Part shown: positions 35,555 through 45,248 of the stretch, piece by piece
How the letters are laid out: the number at the start of each line of letters is the position of its first letter
How positions within the stretch are numbered: position 1 is the stretch's first letter
Assembly: GCA_012103475.1 (NCBI GenBank)
Contig: WLWS01000006.1
Location: 62,001 to 126,000, forward strand
Length of the DNA: 64,000 nucleotides
DNA from: Gammaproteobacteria bacterium
Lineage (GTDB): Bacteria > Pseudomonadota > Gammaproteobacteria > Eutrophobiales > Eutrophobiaceae
Direction: 5' to 3'
Program-made: the position numbers and the translations under genes
Notes under the pieces: generated by a model
Databases searched by the model: none
What the model saw: only the letters and a program-made list of their open reading frames with translations
What the model was told of the DNA's origin: nothing

Positions 35555-36058
35555 ATGAGCGCTCCACGAACTGATCGCATTGCGATTGTCGTTAAAGACC
35601 TGGAGCGTACAGCCTCTTTTTACACGAATATACTTGGCATGCAGCGACACCCAATGGAGTTCGGGGTCGATGCAGCTGTTAACGAATCTATTGGTGGTAT
35701 GAAAGGCGCGTTTATCGATGCGAATGGTCTCTGGCTTGCACTGATACAACCGGTCGGACCGGGCCCCTTGATGAAGTATTTAGAGGAAAAGGGTGACGGC
35801 CATATCGCTGAATTGATCGTGGAGGTAGATGATTTGGGTACGTATTACGACAAGTTGAAAGCAAATGGTGTGACGCTCAATAATATTAATGGCACTCCTT
35901 TAAGTGAAGAGAAGAAGTTTCATGTTCTGGAGCCTTATGGAGATAAGTTGGCCTACATGCCTGAAAATGTCAGTTGTGGAATTACAATCGAAGTGTTTGA
36001 ACGCGGTCCGCGTGAGACCAGCTTAATTCATCAACGTGATGATACCTGGAACAATTAA
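35555..36058 (+). CDS. Single-domain VOC protein
   Basis: A 167-aa protein similar throughout to the second module of the preceding gene: KDLERTASFYTNILGMQRHPMEF versus ADLEKTASFYTDVMGLKRHPMKF, and matching GPGPLM, GDGxxAELI and PYGDKLAY blocks. It probably arose by duplication of that module. It may form a heterodimer with the tandem protein or act on a related substrate. It lies 35 bp after the tandem VOC gene and 3 bp before the aminotransferase, so it is in the same operon. Confidence 0.82.
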   Translation: MSAPRTDRIAIVVKDLERTASFYTNILGMQRHPMEFGVDAAVNESIGGMKGAFIDANGLWLALIQPVGPGPLMKYLEEKGDGHIAELIVEVDDLGTYYDKLKANGVTLNNINGTPLSEEKKFHVLEPYGDKLAYMPENVSCGITIEVFERGPRETSLIHQRDDTWNN

Positions 36059-36061
36059 CCA

Positions 36062-37429
36062 ATGTCCGATTCTGCTACAAACCGCCAGAACAAGCTCAAA
36101 GAAATTCAGGCTTCCATTTTCGCTAATTATGAAAAACGTACGCCAACATCGGCGTCACTGTTTAAACGAGCCTGTAATTCTCTTGCAGGTGGCACGACAG
36201 GTAATTTGCGTTATTTTCAGCCCTATCCCATTTATGAAAAAGGCGGAAAAAGCTCGCGTGTTTACGATGTGGACGATAATGAGTATATCGATTGCTTTCT
36301 TTGTAACGGGCCCTTGCTGCTTGGGCACAAGCATCCAGCGGTTATTGCTTCAATAGAAAAATATAAAAATATAGGACCTCTCGTTGTTAACCCGGAAATA
36401 ATCATCGATGCGGCTGAGCTGGTTCAGGAAACTGTGCCCTGTGCAGAACGTATTCGTTTTCTAAACAGTGGTACGGAAGCGGTCATCATGGCGGTACGTT
36501 ATGCCAGAGCCTATTCGGGGAAAAGTAAGGTCATTAAGTTTTACGGCCATTATCATGGTCAGCACGATCAGTTCTTGACAGGGCTGGGTACGAGTAACGA
36601 TCCTTTTGGTGCGGGTGTACCCGTAGCCACTACTAGTAACACGCTGTTATCACCTTATGGTGATATTGAAGAATTGCTACAAATCATTAATACAAACGAT
36701 GACGTGGCCGCAATTATTCTCGACCCTGCTATGCATGCCGGTGGGCTATGGGGCAGTACAAGTGATTATCTGCAGACGGTAAGAGAGCTGACTTCTAAAA
36801 ACAATATTGTTCTGATATTTGATGAAGTCATAACGGGCTTTAGACTGTCCCTTGGTGGTGGTCAAAGTCATTTTGGTGTGACACCGGATTTGACGACCCT
36901 CGGTAAAGCGCTGGGAGCGGGTGAAAAATTAGCAGCGGTCGCGGGTAAAGAGGAAATTATGCGCGTGGTTGACCCTCATGCGTTGGCCGATACACCGCGA
37001 GTATTTCAATCAGGCACTGGTAATGATGGTACTGCCGCTATTGCGGCCGGAATTGGGGCAATTAACACTTACAAGGCGCTTGATGCTGAAGGTGCTTACC
37101 AGCACCTGCATGAAATTGGCAAGCAGCTTGCGGGTGGGATTCACGCTGCTTTTGCTTCTCGCGGGATCCCCTGCCACGTCAACCAGCTTGGCCCCATGCT
37201 GCAAATGTTTCTTTCAGATGAAGACGCAAGTTTTGAACGCTATGCAAGTCTTGATCTTGAAGTGCTGTCGCTATTCTTTCTTGCACTCATTAATGAAGGT
37301 GTGATCCTGACCTTGCCGACGTCAAACCATATATACCTGTCGTTTTATCACTCAGTTGAGGACATCAATATCGTAATTGCAAAGGTTAATGTTGTTCTCG
37401 ACAAGTACGATTTTAAATCCATTACTTAG
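36062..37429 (+). CDS. Class III aminotransferase, glutamate-1-semialdehyde aminomutase-like
   Basis: A 455-aa PLP enzyme. FLNSGTEAVIMAVRYARAYSG is the phosphate-binding region, LIFDEVITGFR contains the PLP-contacting Asp, and TTLGKALGAG carries the Schiff-base Lys. Length and order match the glutamate-1-semialdehyde 2,1-aminomutase group, but a location inside a catabolic operon makes a heme-synthesis role unlikely. It probably moves an amino group on an amino-aldehyde or beta-amino acid. The gene follows the VOC gene by 3 bp. The adjacent aldehyde dehydrogenase would fit oxidation of its aldehyde product. Confidence 0.85.
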   Translation: MSDSATNRQNKLKEIQASIFANYEKRTPTSASLFKRACNSLAGGTTGNLRYFQPYPIYEKGGKSSRVYDVDDNEYIDCFLCNGPLLLGHKHPAVIASIEKYKNIGPLVVNPEIIIDAAELVQETVPCAERIRFLNSGTEAVIMAVRYARAYSGKSKVIKFYGHYHGQHDQFLTGLGTSNDPFGAGVPVATTSNTLLSPYGDIEELLQIINTNDDVAAIILDPAMHAGGLWGSTSDYLQTVRELTSKNNIVLIFDEVITGFRLSLGGGQSHFGVTPDLTTLGKALGAGEKLAAVAGKEEIMRVVDPHALADTPRVFQSGTGNDGTAAIAAGIGAINTYKALDAEGAYQHLHEIGKQLAGGIHAAFASRGIPCHVNQLGPMLQMFLSDEDASFERYASLDLEVLSLFFLALINEGVILTLPTSNHIYLSFYHSVEDINIVIAKVNVVLDKYDFKSIT

Positions 37430-37477
37430 CTAACTGTAAGACTTTAAAAGCCACCAATTTTTCACGGGAGACATAAC

Positions 37478-38908
37478 ATGGCCGACACTACCAACGCTGA
37501 ACTGGACGCACTGTTCGCAAAACAAAAAGCTGCTTTTCTAAAGGACAATAATCCCTCCTATGAGCAACGTATGGAATGGTTGCAAACGCTGGAAAAGATG
37601 ATGGTGGAACTGCGTCAGCCAATTCGTGATGCCCTGTCCGAAGATTTTAAATCTCACCCTGAATTTATGAGTGACCTGTTTGAAACGGGTGGCGTACTTG
37701 GACGCTGCCGGTCTGCTATGGCAAATCTGGAAGAGTGGATGGCACCGGATGATCGCCCACTACTGGATGTAGTGCATGGATCTTCGACCTGCCAGGTCGT
37801 AAAAATGCCAAAAGGTGTAATGGGAAATATTGCACCGTGGAATTTCCCCATTGAATGTTCCCTGGTTATGGTCTGTGACATGTTGGCGGCGGGTAATCGT
37901 ATCATCGTTAAGATGTCGGAAATGGCTCCGGCCACTGCAAAGTTAATACAGGAAAGCGTGGCTAAACACTTTTCTGACGAAGTTCTAACAGTAGTGACAG
38001 GTGGAGTGGAGTTCTCCGAATATTTTTCAACATTGAAATGGGATCATCTAACTTACACAGGCAATACACAGGTCGGTCGCCTGGTTATGCAGGCGGCGGC
38101 AAAGAACCTGACACCGGTAACTCTGGAACTGGGTGGTAAGAACCCGAGTATTTTTCTTGAAGATGGTGTGGATGATCAGCTAATTCAGGAATACCTTAGT
38201 TTTAAATTCTGCAAGAGCGGGCAAATTTGTACCTCGCCTGACTACGCACTGGTACCGGAACATTTGTTGGAAAAATGGCTGGAGACAGCGAAGAAAGTCT
38301 GGAAACAAACCTATCCAAGCTACATTGGTCATCCGGATGTTACCGGCATTATTAATGAACGACATTACAATCGCATCATCGGGGCGCTGGATGAGGCAAA
38401 GAATGCCGGTGCAGAAGTCATAAATCTGAGTGATGAGGAACCGGATGCGGAGCGTCGACAAATTCCCATGTACCTCGTGGTCAATCCTTCCGATGATCTC
38501 CAGGTTATGCGTGAAGAAACATTCGGTCCGATAACACCAGTTAAGACATACAAAACTCTGGATGAAGCCTATGCCTATATTAATGGCCGTGAACGTCCGC
38601 TAGCCTCCTACCTGGTTACCATGGCACGGGAGCCTGAAGTCGTAGAGAACTTTAAAAAGTCAATAGTCTCAGGTGGCGCGGGTATTAATGTGTTTGGTTT
38701 CCAGGCAGCTGAACCGACTGCGCCTTTCGGTGGTATAGGTGCCAGTGGTATTGGTTGTCATGGTGGGCCACAGGGTTTTGCCAATTACTCGCATTCCAAG
38801 ACTGTGTACGACTGTGCGCAAGACAATCCATTAAAAATGGGCGTTTGTGCTCCCTATGGTGAGATCACTCAGGCTTTTTGTGATGGGATTTTTGCAGTCC
38901 CTGAATAA
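37478..38908 (+). CDS. Aldehyde dehydrogenase (coniferyl-aldehyde-dehydrogenase-like)
   Basis: A 476-aa NAD(P)-dependent aldehyde dehydrogenase lacking the long N-terminal oligomer arm of common ALDHs, as in coniferyl aldehyde dehydrogenases and class 3 ALDHs. The general-base Glu is in VTLELGGKNP, the catalytic Cys in SGQICTSPDY, and NIAPWNFPIE binds the cofactor. It oxidises an aldehyde to the acid, in contrast to the CoA-acylating type at 15825. GGGAGA lies 8 bp before the ATG. It sits 48 bp after the aminotransferase in the same operon. Confidence 0.88.
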   Translation: MADTTNAELDALFAKQKAAFLKDNNPSYEQRMEWLQTLEKMMVELRQPIRDALSEDFKSHPEFMSDLFETGGVLGRCRSAMANLEEWMAPDDRPLLDVVHGSSTCQVVKMPKGVMGNIAPWNFPIECSLVMVCDMLAAGNRIIVKMSEMAPATAKLIQESVAKHFSDEVLTVVTGGVEFSEYFSTLKWDHLTYTGNTQVGRLVMQAAAKNLTPVTLELGGKNPSIFLEDGVDDQLIQEYLSFKFCKSGQICTSPDYALVPEHLLEKWLETAKKVWKQTYPSYIGHPDVTGIINERHYNRIIGALDEAKNAGAEVINLSDEEPDAERRQIPMYLVVNPSDDLQVMREETFGPITPVKTYKTLDEAYAYINGRERPLASYLVTMAREPEVVENFKKSIVSGGAGINVFGFQAAEPTAPFGGIGASGIGCHGGPQGFANYSHSKTVYDCAQDNPLKMGVCAPYGEITQAFCDGIFAVPE

Positions 38909-38947
38909 GGAGGTCTATTCAAAACATAAATCAGAGTGATAAATAAT

Positions 38948-40264
38948 ATGAGTAATGAAGAAAAGGCTCTGGCCCATGTTGCCGAGGCTGAGAAAAACAC
39001 CAACAACATTTCTGACATCGCGGCGAATACCGGTCAACGGAGTATTGAAACAGTGGCTGTGATTGGTGCTGGCACGATGGGCGGCGGCATTGCCATGAAT
39101 TTTGTCAATGTTGGTATTCCGGTGACTTTGCTGGAAACCAGCGATGAAGCTTTGCAGCGAGGTCTCGGCATTATTCGTGGCAACTACGAACGCAGTATGA
39201 AAAGAGGAAAGCTGACTCAGCAGGAGCTGGATGAGCGAATGGCCCGGATTAGCACGACGCTTAGTTACTCCGATCTAGCTGATGCGGATATGGTCATTGA
39301 GGCCGTATTTGAAAACATGGACATCAAAAAAGCTGTGTTTTCTGAACTGAACAAGGTGTGTAAACGGGACGCGATTCTGGCTACCAACACGTCAACTCTG
39401 GACGTTGATGAAATCGCGGCGGTTACTTCACGAGCTGAGAATGTCATCGGATTACATTTCTTTAGTCCTGCAAACGTGATGCGCTTATTGGAAGTAGTTC
39501 GAGGGAAACACACGGCAGATGATGTCATCCTTAGCAGTATGGCTATGGCGGTAAAAATAAAAAAGGTAGCTGCGCTAGTGGGTGTCTGTTTTGGCTTTGT
39601 TGGCAATCGAATGTTCGAACCTTATGGACGGGAAATGCAGATGTTGTTGCTCGAAGGGGCAGTGCCTGAACAAATAGACAAGGCCATGATGGATTTTGGT
39701 ATGGCCATGGGACCCTGTTCTGTCTATGACCTGGCTGGCATTGATGTTTGTTACAAGGTACTAAAGGAACGTGACGATGTACCGGATGATGAACGCTATA
39801 GCTGGGCCTTTATCGACTTGTTTGAAAAGGGCCGATACGGACAAAAAACCGGTCAGGGGTTCTACAGTTATAACAAGGAAACGCGGGAACGATTATCCGA
39901 CCCGGTGGTAGAAAAAATCCTCGAGGACAAAGCCTCCTACTTTGGTATTGTCAGACGCGAAATCAGTGATGAAGAAATTGTCGCACGTATGGTTTACCCA
40001 CTAATCAATGAAGCAGCCCTAATCCTTGAAGAAGGCATAGCCAGCAAACCCGGCGACATCGACATTATCTGGATCTACGGCTATGGCTTTCCAGCTACTC
40101 GTGGTGGGCCAATGTACTACGCTGATACCATTGGTCTGGACAAGGTTTATAAATCTATTACTGAGTTAAGTGAAAAGCACGGTGCGCAGTACTGGACTCC
40201 GGCACCTTTACTGGAACGTCTGGTGAAGGAAGGTAAACCATTTGCTGAACTCAACAATAGCTAA
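38948..40264 (+). CDS. 3-hydroxyacyl-CoA dehydrogenase
   Basis: A 438-aa enzyme with a Rossmann N-terminus ([17 protein letters not shown], about 36-52), the catalytic [15 protein letters not shown]is, [10 protein letters not shown], and two C-terminal 3HCDH domains. It is the dehydrogenase portion of FadB-type proteins without the hydratase domain. It oxidises 3-hydroxyacyl-CoA to 3-ketoacyl-CoA with NAD. A GTG four codons upstream is an alternative start. The AGGAGG at 38909 is too far from either start to be its ribosome site. The thiolase follows 17 bp later, completing beta-oxidation. Confidence 0.88.
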   Translation: MSNEEKALAHVAEAEKNTNNISDIAANTGQRSIETVAVIGAGTMGGGIAMNFVNVGIPVTLLETSDEALQRGLGIIRGNYERSMKRGKLTQQELDERMARISTTLSYSDLADADMVIEAVFENMDIKKAVFSELNKVCKRDAILATNTSTLDVDEIAAVTSRAENVIGLHFFSPANVMRLLEVVRGKHTADDVILSSMAMAVKIKKVAALVGVCFGFVGNRMFEPYGREMQMLLLEGAVPEQIDKAMMDFGMAMGPCSVYDLAGIDVCYKVLKERDDVPDDERYSWAFIDLFEKGRYGQKTGQGFYSYNKETRERLSDPVVEKILEDKASYFGIVRREISDEEIVARMVYPLINEAALILEEGIASKPGDIDIIWIYGYGFPATRGGPMYYADTIGLDKVYKSITELSEKHGAQYWTPAPLLERLVKEGKPFAELNNS

Positions 40265-40281
40265 GAAACAGGAAACAAAAA

Positions 40282-41461
40282 ATGAAAGAAGCGGTCATCG
40301 TATCAACAGCACGAACGCCAATAGGTAAAGCATTTCGCGGCGCATTCAACAATAGCGCCAACAATGGGTGGACACGTAATTCGCGAAGCAGTCCAGCGCG
40401 CAGGTGTTGACGGCGAAGAAGTCGATGATGTCATCATGGGGACCGCGTTACAGGCAGGCTCAACCGGATGGAACATTGGTCGAACGAGTGCATTGGCGGC
40501 GGGTTTGCCAGCCAGCGTCAGCGCGATGAGCATCGACCGGCAATGTTCATCGGGAATGATGTCGATTGCGACAGCAGCAAAGCAGGTGATCAGTGACAAC
40601 ATGCCAATAGTTGTGGCAGCGGGTCTGGAATCGGTGAGTCTGGTACAGAACGATGCCTTCGAACTGTTGAGTAAGGCTAAAGATGAAAATATCATTGCCG
40701 AAAGTGAACATGCTTACATGCCGATGTTACAAACAGCTGAGATTGTTGCAGAGCGCTATGGCATAAGCCGGGAACAGCAGGATGAATATGCTTTGCAGAG
40801 TCAGCAACGCACCGATGCTGCACAGGCAGCTGGTAAGTTTGACGATGAGATTGTGCCGCTGGCGTCTGTTAAAGGTGTGATGAATAAAGAAACGAAGGAA
40901 GTAAGCTTCGAAGAAGTCACTCTGCAGAAGGACGAGGGCAATCGGACAGAGACAACGTTAGATAGCTTGCAAAACCTGAACCCCGTGATTGAAAACGGTT
41001 GTATCACAGCTGGTAACGCCAGCCAGTTATCCGATGGTGCTTCGGCCTGCGTCGTTATGGATAGCAAACTGGCGGAGCAGAAGAATCTACAGCCCCTTGG
41101 AATCTACCGTGGACTGGCAGTGGCTGGTCTGGAACCGGATGAAATGGGTATTGGCCCTGTTTATGCGGTACCAAAACTGCTTGAGCGTAGTGGTCTGAAG
41201 ATGGATGACATCGGGCTGTGGGAACTGAATGAGGCATTTGCTGTACAGGTCATCTACTGTCGTGAGCAACTGGGCATTCCAAACGAAATACTTAACGTAA
41301 ACGGTGGTGCTATTTCCATTGGTCATCCTTATGGGATGTCCGGTAATCGTATGGTTGGCCATGCCCTGATAGAAGGTAAGCGCCGTGGCGCAAAGTACAT
41401 CGTCTGTACCATGTGCGTCGGTGGTGGTATGGGAGCGGCGGGCTTATTTGAAGTCGCCTGA
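40282..41461 (+). pseudogene. Acetyl-CoA acyltransferase (thiolase), frameshifted near N-terminus
   Basis: The start [22 protein letters not shown] is correct for a thiolase, then the frame is lost after [22 protein letters not shown] resumes in another frame at 40364. Removing one base near AATAGCGCC (40351-40359) gives FNN-APTMGGH and a 392-codon enzyme of normal length. Active-site residues are intact downstream: Cys in RQCSSGMM, His in ISIGHPYG and Cys in [10 protein letters not shown]. It would cleave 3-ketoacyl-CoA. An internal start at 40364 would lack the first strand. The lesion may be real or a sequencing error. Confidence 0.85.
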
Positions 41462-41498
41462 AAATAATTAAAAACCTTAACGAAAGAAGAACGAGTAA

Positions 41499-43304
41499 AT
41501 GACGAACATCATAAGCAGAAGAGATATAGATTTTCTCTTATATGAATTTCTAGACGTGGAAAAATTATGTGAGCGTGATTATTTTTCCGAGCATGATAAA
41601 GATATATTTTCACCCATGCTGGATACTGCCGAACAAATAGCCAACGATCATTTTGTCACCTGCGCCGAATCCGGTGACAAGAATATGGCAGAGCTTATTG
41701 ACGGTAAAGTAGAGATGGCTGAAGGTTCGAAAGCGGCCATGGATAATTTATGTGAAGCCGGCTTTATTGCTGCCAGTCTTGATAATGAGTATGGCGGATT
41801 ACAACTACCTTCCACAGTAAGCAATGCCTGTATGTCATTTTTTCAGGCCGCAAATGTCGGTCTCTGTGGTTTGCCTATGTTGACTATTGGTGTCGCGAAC
41901 TTAATTAATGTCTATGGCGATGAGGAACAAAAGACGAATTTTTTACCGCGTCTTCTGACAGGTCATTTTTATGGCACCATGTGTTTGTCTGAACCACATG
42001 CCGGATCTGCTCTAACTGATATTCGTACAAAAGCAGAGAAACAGGATGACGGTAACTACAGTATTAGCGGAAACAAAATGTGGATCACCGGTGGAGAACA
42101 TGAGCTGAATGACAATATTGTCCATCTTGTGCTGGCAAAGATTCCCGGCGGTCCGGCAGGTGTTAAAGGTATCTCACTGTTTATTGTACCGCGATATCGC
42201 TTAAACGAAGATGGCAGTATTGGTGAGGATAACGATGTCGCACTGGCCGGATTGAATCACAAGATGGGCCAGCGAATTACGCCCAACTGTCTTTTGAATT
42301 TCGGCGAGAACAAACAATGTACTGGTTACCTCGTTGGTGAGCCACATCGTGGATTGGAATACATGTTTCATATGATGAATGAAGCGAGAATAGCGGTCGG
42401 TTTGGCTGCGGCCTGCTGTGGGTACGCCGGTTACCTGTATTCCCTGGACTATGCGCGAGAACGTACTCAGGGGCGTGCACCGGATAATAAAGATCCAAAC
42501 AATAAAATGATTCCCATTATTCAACACAGCGATGTGAAACGAATGTTGCTAGCACAAAAAGCTTATTCGGAAGGCTCACTAGCACTTTGCCTATATGCTT
42601 CATCTTTAGTGGATGATGAAAAAACGCATCCTGATGCAAGTGCCAGGGAAGATGCTCATCTATTGCTGGATTTATTGATACCAGTTGTTAAAGCCTGGCC
42701 TTCAGAATGGTGTCTTGAAGCGAATAAGCATGCCATCCAGATATTGGGTGGCTATGGTTACACACAGGATTACCCGGTAGAACGTTTATATCGGGACAAC
42801 CGCTTGAACATGATTCATGAGGGCACAAACGGTATTCATGGGATTGACTTGCTCGGACGCAAAGTGCTTATCAATGATGGGAAAGGATTGAAATTATTCA
42901 TTGCAGAAATTGATAAAACAATCGCAGACGCTTCAAATGAAGAGAGTCTGGCTGAGTATGTGACTAGTCTTATTGAATCCAAAGATATCGTTATCAAAAC
43001 GACCGAAGCACTTGTTGCTGCCGTCGCAGCTAGTGGATCCAATGTCTTTCTTGCCAATTCTTCAACTTACTTTGATATGTTCAGTAATCTTGTTATTGCC
43101 TGGCTCTGGTTAAAACAGGCTGACGTCGCAACAAAAAGTATGACTAACGCGTATGAGGCTGATCAGAGTTTCTATCATGGCAAGATCCAGGCCTGCCAGT
43201 ATTTTTTCCGTTTTGATCTGCCAAAAATTAAAACGCAGGCGGAGTTACTATGTAGTCTAGACACAACATGTCTGGATATGCCTGAAGAAGCATTTGCATG
43301 TTAG
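41499..43304 (+). CDS. Acyl-CoA dehydrogenase, long (about 600 aa) subfamily
   Basis: A 601-aa flavoprotein and close paralogue of the enzyme at 20259. MCLSEPHAGSALTDIRTKA and SGNKMWITGGEHE are the FAD/substrate blocks, and QILGGYGYTQDYPVERLYRDNR is the C-terminal signature. The additional C-terminal domain from about residue 460 places it in the DmdC-like group. Operon position after the thiolase and before the phosphatase assigns it to the beta-oxidation of the 34-47 kb pathway. GAAAGAAG lies before its ATG. Confidence 0.9.
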   Translation: MTNIISRRDIDFLLYEFLDVEKLCERDYFSEHDKDIFSPMLDTAEQIANDHFVTCAESGDKNMAELIDGKVEMAEGSKAAMDNLCEAGFIAASLDNEYGGLQLPSTVSNACMSFFQAANVGLCGLPMLTIGVANLINVYGDEEQKTNFLPRLLTGHFYGTMCLSEPHAGSALTDIRTKAEKQDDGNYSISGNKMWITGGEHELNDNIVHLVLAKIPGGPAGVKGISLFIVPRYRLNEDGSIGEDNDVALAGLNHKMGQRITPNCLLNFGENKQCTGYLVGEPHRGLEYMFHMMNEARIAVGLAAACCGYAGYLYSLDYARERTQGRAPDNKDPNNKMIPIIQHSDVKRMLLAQKAYSEGSLALCLYASSLVDDEKTHPDASAREDAHLLLDLLIPVVKAWPSEWCLEANKHAIQILGGYGYTQDYPVERLYRDNRLNMIHEGTNGIHGIDLLGRKVLINDGKGLKLFIAEIDKTIADASNEESLAEYVTSLIESKDIVIKTTEALVAAVAASGSNVFLANSSTYFDMFSNLVIAWLWLKQADVATKSMTNAYEADQSFYHGKIQACQYFFRFDLPKIKTQAELLCSLDTTCLDMPEEAFAC

Positions 43305-43314
43305 CTGATGGAAT

Positions 43315-44010
43315 ATGCCAGAACTCTATCTAGTCCGTCATGCTCAGGCCAGCTTTGCCACGGAAGATTATGACCGGCTTTCAGAAACCGGGCAGCAACA
43401 GGCGATATATTTAGGTGAATATTTTCGCGAAAGAAATATAAGCTTCGATCAGGTTGTCAGTGGCGATATGCACAGGCACAAGCAAACTCTGGAGGGTATG
43501 GCCAGAGCGATGGAAGATGAAAGTTTTCTGGATTATAAAATTTGCCCGGGCTTTAATGAATATGATTTCGCCGCTTTGGTTGCAGCATACGGTAGACAAT
43601 ACCCGGAGGATGAGCTTTACCAAACTAGTTCATGGGAGAATGGGGACAAAAAGCAATTTTATCGGCTTTTGGCTCAAGTATTGAGAGTTTGGCAGGAAGT
43701 AGGATTACCGGGTGTGCCGGAGACCTGGCAGGAATACCAGGAACGTATTCAGAAAGAAATAGATCTCCTCAAACAATCGACTAACTCAGGCAGCAGGGTA
43801 TTGGTAATGAGTTCTGGTGGTCCTATCAGTGCTTTTATTGGACTGGTGCTGGATGCATCCGCCGAAAAAGTGATAGATCTAAACCTGCAGACCAGGAACT
43901 CAGGAATCAGTCATTTTTTTTATAATAAGGAAAAAATGCATTTACACGAATTTAATGCTATCCCGCATTTGCAGGGTACTCAGCGAGCGGAACTTATTAC
44001 CTACGGATAA
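43315..44010 (+). CDS. Histidine phosphatase family protein
   Basis: A 231-aa phosphoglycerate-mutase-like phosphatase. The catalytic motif is LVRHAQAS with His9 in place of the classical RHG Gly at the next position, and later residues include SGDMHRHKQTLEGMA and the MSSGGPISAF block. It hydrolyses a phosphate ester through a phospho-His intermediate. Encoded between acyl-CoA dehydrogenases and 1.2 kb before an APH-type kinase, it may remove or recycle phosphate from phosphorylated acyl intermediates or CoA-related compounds; this is inference. Confidence 0.82.
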   Translation: MPELYLVRHAQASFATEDYDRLSETGQQQAIYLGEYFRERNISFDQVVSGDMHRHKQTLEGMARAMEDESFLDYKICPGFNEYDFAALVAAYGRQYPEDELYQTSSWENGDKKQFYRLLAQVLRVWQEVGLPGVPETWQEYQERIQKEIDLLKQSTNSGSRVLVMSSGGPISAFIGLVLDASAEKVIDLNLQTRNSGISHFFYNKEKMHLHEFNAIPHLQGTQRAELITYG

Positions 44011-44027
44011 TTAGCGAGGATTAACAG

Positions 44028-45248
44028 GTGGATTTTGAATACTCAGAAAAAGTACAGGGCTTGCAAAAGCAACTTGGTGGTTTTATGGATGAACATATTT
44101 ACCCGGCAGAAGAAAATTATCGGGAGTACATGGCGACCACGGAAAATCCCTGGATAACGCCGCCGATAATAGAAGAGCTAAAACCAAAGGCGCAGGCAGC
44201 AGGGCTATGGAATCTCTTTTTACCAAAGGCCCACTCTGGCGGTGATGCTTTAACTAACCTGGAATATGCTCCGTTGGCAGAAATCATGGGGCGGGTGTTA
44301 TGGGCATCGGAAGTTTTCAATTGCCAGGCACCAGATAGCGGCAATATGGAAACCTTATTAATGTATGGCTCTGACGAGCAGAAAAACGCCTGGCTCACCC
44401 CGTTATTGGAAGGAAAAATTCGCTCAGGTTTCGCTATGACTGAGCCAAATAAAGCATCTTCGGACGCCACAAATATTTCCTGCTCCATTGTCAGGGAGGG
44501 TGAGGACTATGTAGTGAACGGGCGCAAATGGTACACAACCGGCGCTATGCGAGAGAATTGTGACATTCTTATCGTGATGGGTAAGACCGATCCGGATAAC
44601 ACCAATCGTCATAAGCAGCAATCTATGATTTTGGTACCGAAGAAGACTAAGGGAGTAACTATAGTGCGCTCTGTGAAGACTTTTGGTTTTGACGATGCGC
44701 CTTACGGTGAAGCAGAGATTGAATTTGAGAATGTGAGAGTACCGGCGAGTAATATTTTATTAGGTGAGGGTCGAGGGTTTGAAATTGCACAGGGTCGCCT
44801 TGGTCCCGGGCGTATCCATCACTGTATGCGACTCATAGGTTGTGCTCAACGCGCACTCGAACTCGCGTGTAAAAGAGTGGAGTCGCGTTCAACATTTGGG
44901 AAAAAGTTGAGTCAACATCAATCTGTTCGTGAGGATATTGCGATTGCATTTTGCAACATTGAACAGGCGCGACTGCTAACCTTAATGGCGGCAGAAAGGA
45001 TGGATAAATACGGCAATAAAGTTGCCAGGGATCTTATTGCTGCAATAAAAATAACCGCGCCACGAATGGCTTGTCAGGTTATTGATGACGCTATTCAAAT
45101 GCATGGTGGTGCCGGCCTCACAGAGGATTTCTGTCTCGCCGAGGCTTATAACTATGCCCGCCAGATCCGTCTTGCGGATGGGCCTGATCAGGTCCATATG
45201 ATGTCTTTGGGTAAACAAATCATTCAGCGTTTTGCTGAGGCGGACTAA
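44028..45248 (+). CDS. Acyl-CoA dehydrogenase, ACAD10/11- and LvaC-like
   Basis: A 406-aa enzyme starting at GTG 44028 after a GCGAGGA site. [19 protein letters not shown] binds substrate, [18 protein letters not shown] and the C-terminal [19 protein letters not shown] fit the acyl-CoA dehydrogenase fold. It overlaps by one base with a downstream APH-type kinase gene. That pairing matches mammalian ACAD10/11 and the levulinate enzymes LvaA/LvaC of Pseudomonas putida, where a 4-hydroxyacyl-CoA is phosphorylated by the kinase and the dehydrogenase-fold partner removes the phosphate. I infer the same role here. Confidence 0.85.
   Translation: MDFEYSEKVQGLQKQLGGFMDEHIYPAEENYREYMATTENPWITPPIIEELKPKAQAAGLWNLFLPKAHSGGDALTNLEYAPLAEIMGRVLWASEVFNCQAPDSGNMETLLMYGSDEQKNAWLTPLLEGKIRSGFAMTEPNKASSDATNISCSIVREGEDYVVNGRKWYTTGAMRENCDILIVMGKTDPDNTNRHKQQSMILVPKKTKGVTIVRSVKTFGFDDAPYGEAEIEFENVRVPASNILLGEGRGFEIAQGRLGPGRIHHCMRLIGCAQRALELACKRVESRSTFGKKLSQHQSVREDIAIAFCNIEQARLLTLMAAERMDKYGNKVARDLIAAIKITAPRMACQVIDDAIQMHGGAGLTEDFCLAEAYNYARQIRLADGPDQVHMMSLGKQIIQRFAEAD

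Noticed and set aside
36062..37429. Heme-pathway glutamate-1-semialdehyde aminomutase (HemL)
   Set aside because: Family resemblance is clear, but its location 3 bp after a VOC gene inside a catabolic operon argues for another substrate.
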